Below, in pieces: positions 62,839 through 64,000 of a stretch of 64,000 nucleotides of DNA. The notes beneath the pieces are model-generated. The model ran no database searches and was not told where the DNA came from. It saw only the letters and a program-made list of their open reading frames with translations. The stretch covers positions 2,480,001 to 2,544,000 of the forward strand of contig NZ_LT627736.1 in the NCBI RefSeq assembly GCF_900102005.1, given 5' to 3'. Both the position numbers and the translations under genes were made by a program. The stretch is from Microbacterium sp. LKL04. Lineage in GTDB: Bacteria; Actinomycetota; Actinomycetes; Actinomycetales; Microbacteriaceae. Position 1 is the stretch's first letter; each line of letters begins with the position of its first letter.

Positions 62839-64000
62839 ATGGTCGATGTCGCAGCCACGCCGGAATCCCCGGCCACCGTTCCGCAGCACGACGAGATCGT
62901 GCGGATGCGGGACGTCACCATCCGGTTCCCCGGCGTGCTCGCGCTGGACCGGGTCGATCTGACCCTCCGCGCCGGCGAGGTGCACACCCTCATGGGCGAG
63001 AACGGCGCCGGAAAATCGACGCTCATCAAAGCGCTCACGGGCGTCTACGCCATCAACGGCGGGACGATCGAGGTCGCCGGCGAGCAGCGCGTCTTCCGCT
63101 CGACCGCCGACGCAGAGGCATCCGGGATCTCCACGGTGTACCAGGAGGTCAACCTCTGCACGAACCTGTCGGTCGGTGAGAACGTCATGCTCGGCCGCGA
63201 GGTGCGGCGCACCGGCTTCATCGACTGGCGTGCGACCCACCGCGAGGCGACGCGTCATCTCGCCGCCCTCGGGCTCGACATCGATCCGCGGTCCGCGCTC
63301 TCGTCGCACTCCATCGCCGTGCAGCAGCTCGTCGCCATCAGCCGCGCGACGGTCGCCGACGCCCGCGTGCTCGTCCTCGACGAGCCGACCTCCAGCCTCG
63401 ACCGCAGCGAAGTCGAGCAGCTGTTCACGGTCGTGCGCGGCCTTCGCGACCGCGGCGTCGCCATCCTCTTCGTCACGCACTTCCTCGATCAGGTCTACGA
63501 GATCTCCGATCGCCTGACGGTCCTGCGCAACGGTCAGCTGGTGGGGGAGTACCTGCCGGCCGAGCTGCCGCGCGGCGAGCTCATCGCCAAGATGATCGGC
63601 CGTCAGCTCGATGAGCTCGAGGCGCTGTCCCGCACGTCCGAGCGCGAGATCGACCGCGGCGCGACGCCGGTGCTCCGCGTCGCGGGGCTCGGTCGCAAGA
63701 ACGTCATCGAACCCGTCGACATGGAGGTCTACGAGGGCGAGGTCGTCGGCATCGCCGGCCTGCTGGGCTCAGGCCGCAGCGAGCTCGTCCGTCTCGTCTA
63801 CGGCGCGGACCGCGCCGATGCCGGTACGCACGAGGTGCGGGGGGATGCCGCGCGCATCACGACCCCGCGGAACGCGATCGACAAGCGCATCGCCTTCTCG
63901 AGCGAGGACCGTCGCGCCGAGGGGATCATCGCAGACCTCACCGTCGCCGAGAACATCGTGCTCGGCATCCAGGCCAAGCGCGGCGCGATGCGTCCCATCG
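62839..64000 (+). CDS. ytfR: Sugar ABC transporter ATP-binding protein, YtfR-like (partial)
   Basis: 387 residues to the window edge, about three quarters of the usual 500; two ABC domains. ATG 62839 after CGGAAAGG. First domain: Walker A GENGAGKST (53-61), Q-loop VYQEVNL, signature-position LSSHSIAVQQLVAI, Walker B VLVLDEPTSSLD. The second domain begins near 275 (RVAGLGRKNVIEPVDMEVYEGEV) with the normally degenerate P-loop LLGSGRSEL and SSEDRRAEGII. Presumed to continue with permeases ytfT/yjfF outside the window. Confidence 0.93.
   Translation, partial: MVDVAATPESPATVPQHDEIVRMRDVTIRFPGVLALDRVDLTLRAGEVHTLMGENGAGKSTLIKALTGVYAINGGTIEVAGEQRVFRSTADAEASGISTVYQEVNLCTNLSVGENVMLGREVRRTGFIDWRATHREATRHLAALGLDIDPRSALSSHSIAVQQLVAISRATVADARVLVLDEPTSSLDRSEVEQLFTVVRGLRDRGVAILFVTHFLDQVYEISDRLTVLRNGQLVGEYLPAELPRGELIAKMIGRQLDELEALSRTSEREIDRGATPVLRVAGLGRKNVIEPVDMEVYEGEVVGIAGLLGSGRSELVRLVYGADRADAGTHEVRGDAARITTPRNAIDKRIAFSSEDRRAEGIIADLTVAENIVLGIQAKRGAMRPI

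Overview
This is the chromosomal replication-origin region of a high-G+C actinobacterium, most likely Microbacterium or a close Microbacteriaceae relative. The basis is gene order: parA-rsmG-jag-yidC-yidD-rnpA-rpmH / dnaA-oriC-dnaN-recF-DUF721-gyrB-gyrA-DUF3566-tRNA-Ile-tRNA-Ala, then ppiA, crgA, trpG/pabA, pknB-pknA-pbpA-rodA-pstP-fhaB-fhaA and tRNA-Leu. This matches the mycobacterial origin region gene for gene. Many genes use GTG or TTG starts and 4-bp ATGA/GTGA overlaps. The genus is an inference from gene content and style, not from a database match.

Layout. 1-3.9 kb: left arm, minus strand: segregation ATPase ParA (cut by the window edge), a cluster of parS sites, rRNA methyltransferase, and the membrane-insertion / RNase P / L34 set. 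3.9-6.0 kb: dnaA with DnaA boxes on both sides; the 5608-6038 gap is oriC. 6.0-14.1 kb: replication and topology operon. 14.1-20.5 kb: iron/manganese-transporter-like protein, two tRNAs, a NUDIX hydrolase, a lipoprotein, a YbaK deacylase, cyclophilin, rhomboid protease, CrgA, sortase E and a tiny membrane protein. 20.4-30.0 kb: glutamine amidotransferase, then the Ser/Thr-kinase cell-wall/division operon on the minus strand. 30.25-39.4 kb: a carbohydrate island bracketed by a 64-bp imperfect direct repeat beside tRNA-Leu. It holds a LacI regulator, a CUT1-type ABC importer without its own ATPase, a GH78 rhamnosidase, a GH43-like enzyme and a broken GH30-like gene. 39.5-50.4 kb: small lipoproteins, a TetR/MFS efflux pair, a FUSC protein, a CoA-disulfide reductase-rhodanese fusion under a CsoR/CstR-like palindrome, a cold-shock protein, a HAD phosphatase, NucS and a second MFS/LacI pair. 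50.5-56.7 kb: complete Mrp Na+/H+ antiporter operon with fused A and B subunits. 56.7-59.97 kb: YhgE/Pip membrane protein, an ABC-ATPase-like protein lacking a Walker A motif, and a TetR repressor with a perfect operator. 60-64 kb: argG, then a YtfQ/YtfR-type sugar ABC operon with three operator-like palindromes, running off the right edge.

How it works together. The left two thirds is core machinery: initiation, elongation clamp, repair, supercoiling, segregation, then phospho-signalling control of peptidoglycan synthesis. The right third is accessory: plant-polysaccharide uptake and hydrolysis, efflux, sulfur/persulfide handling and cation homeostasis, mostly as regulator-plus-target pairs with visible operators. 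The most unusual signals are a 7-mer (GGATGCC/GGCATCC) scattered densely through the core but nearly absent from the island, the terminator-like direct repeats that bound that island, and the degenerate ABC ATPase paired with the YhgE protein. No CRISPR array, prophage or transposase was seen.
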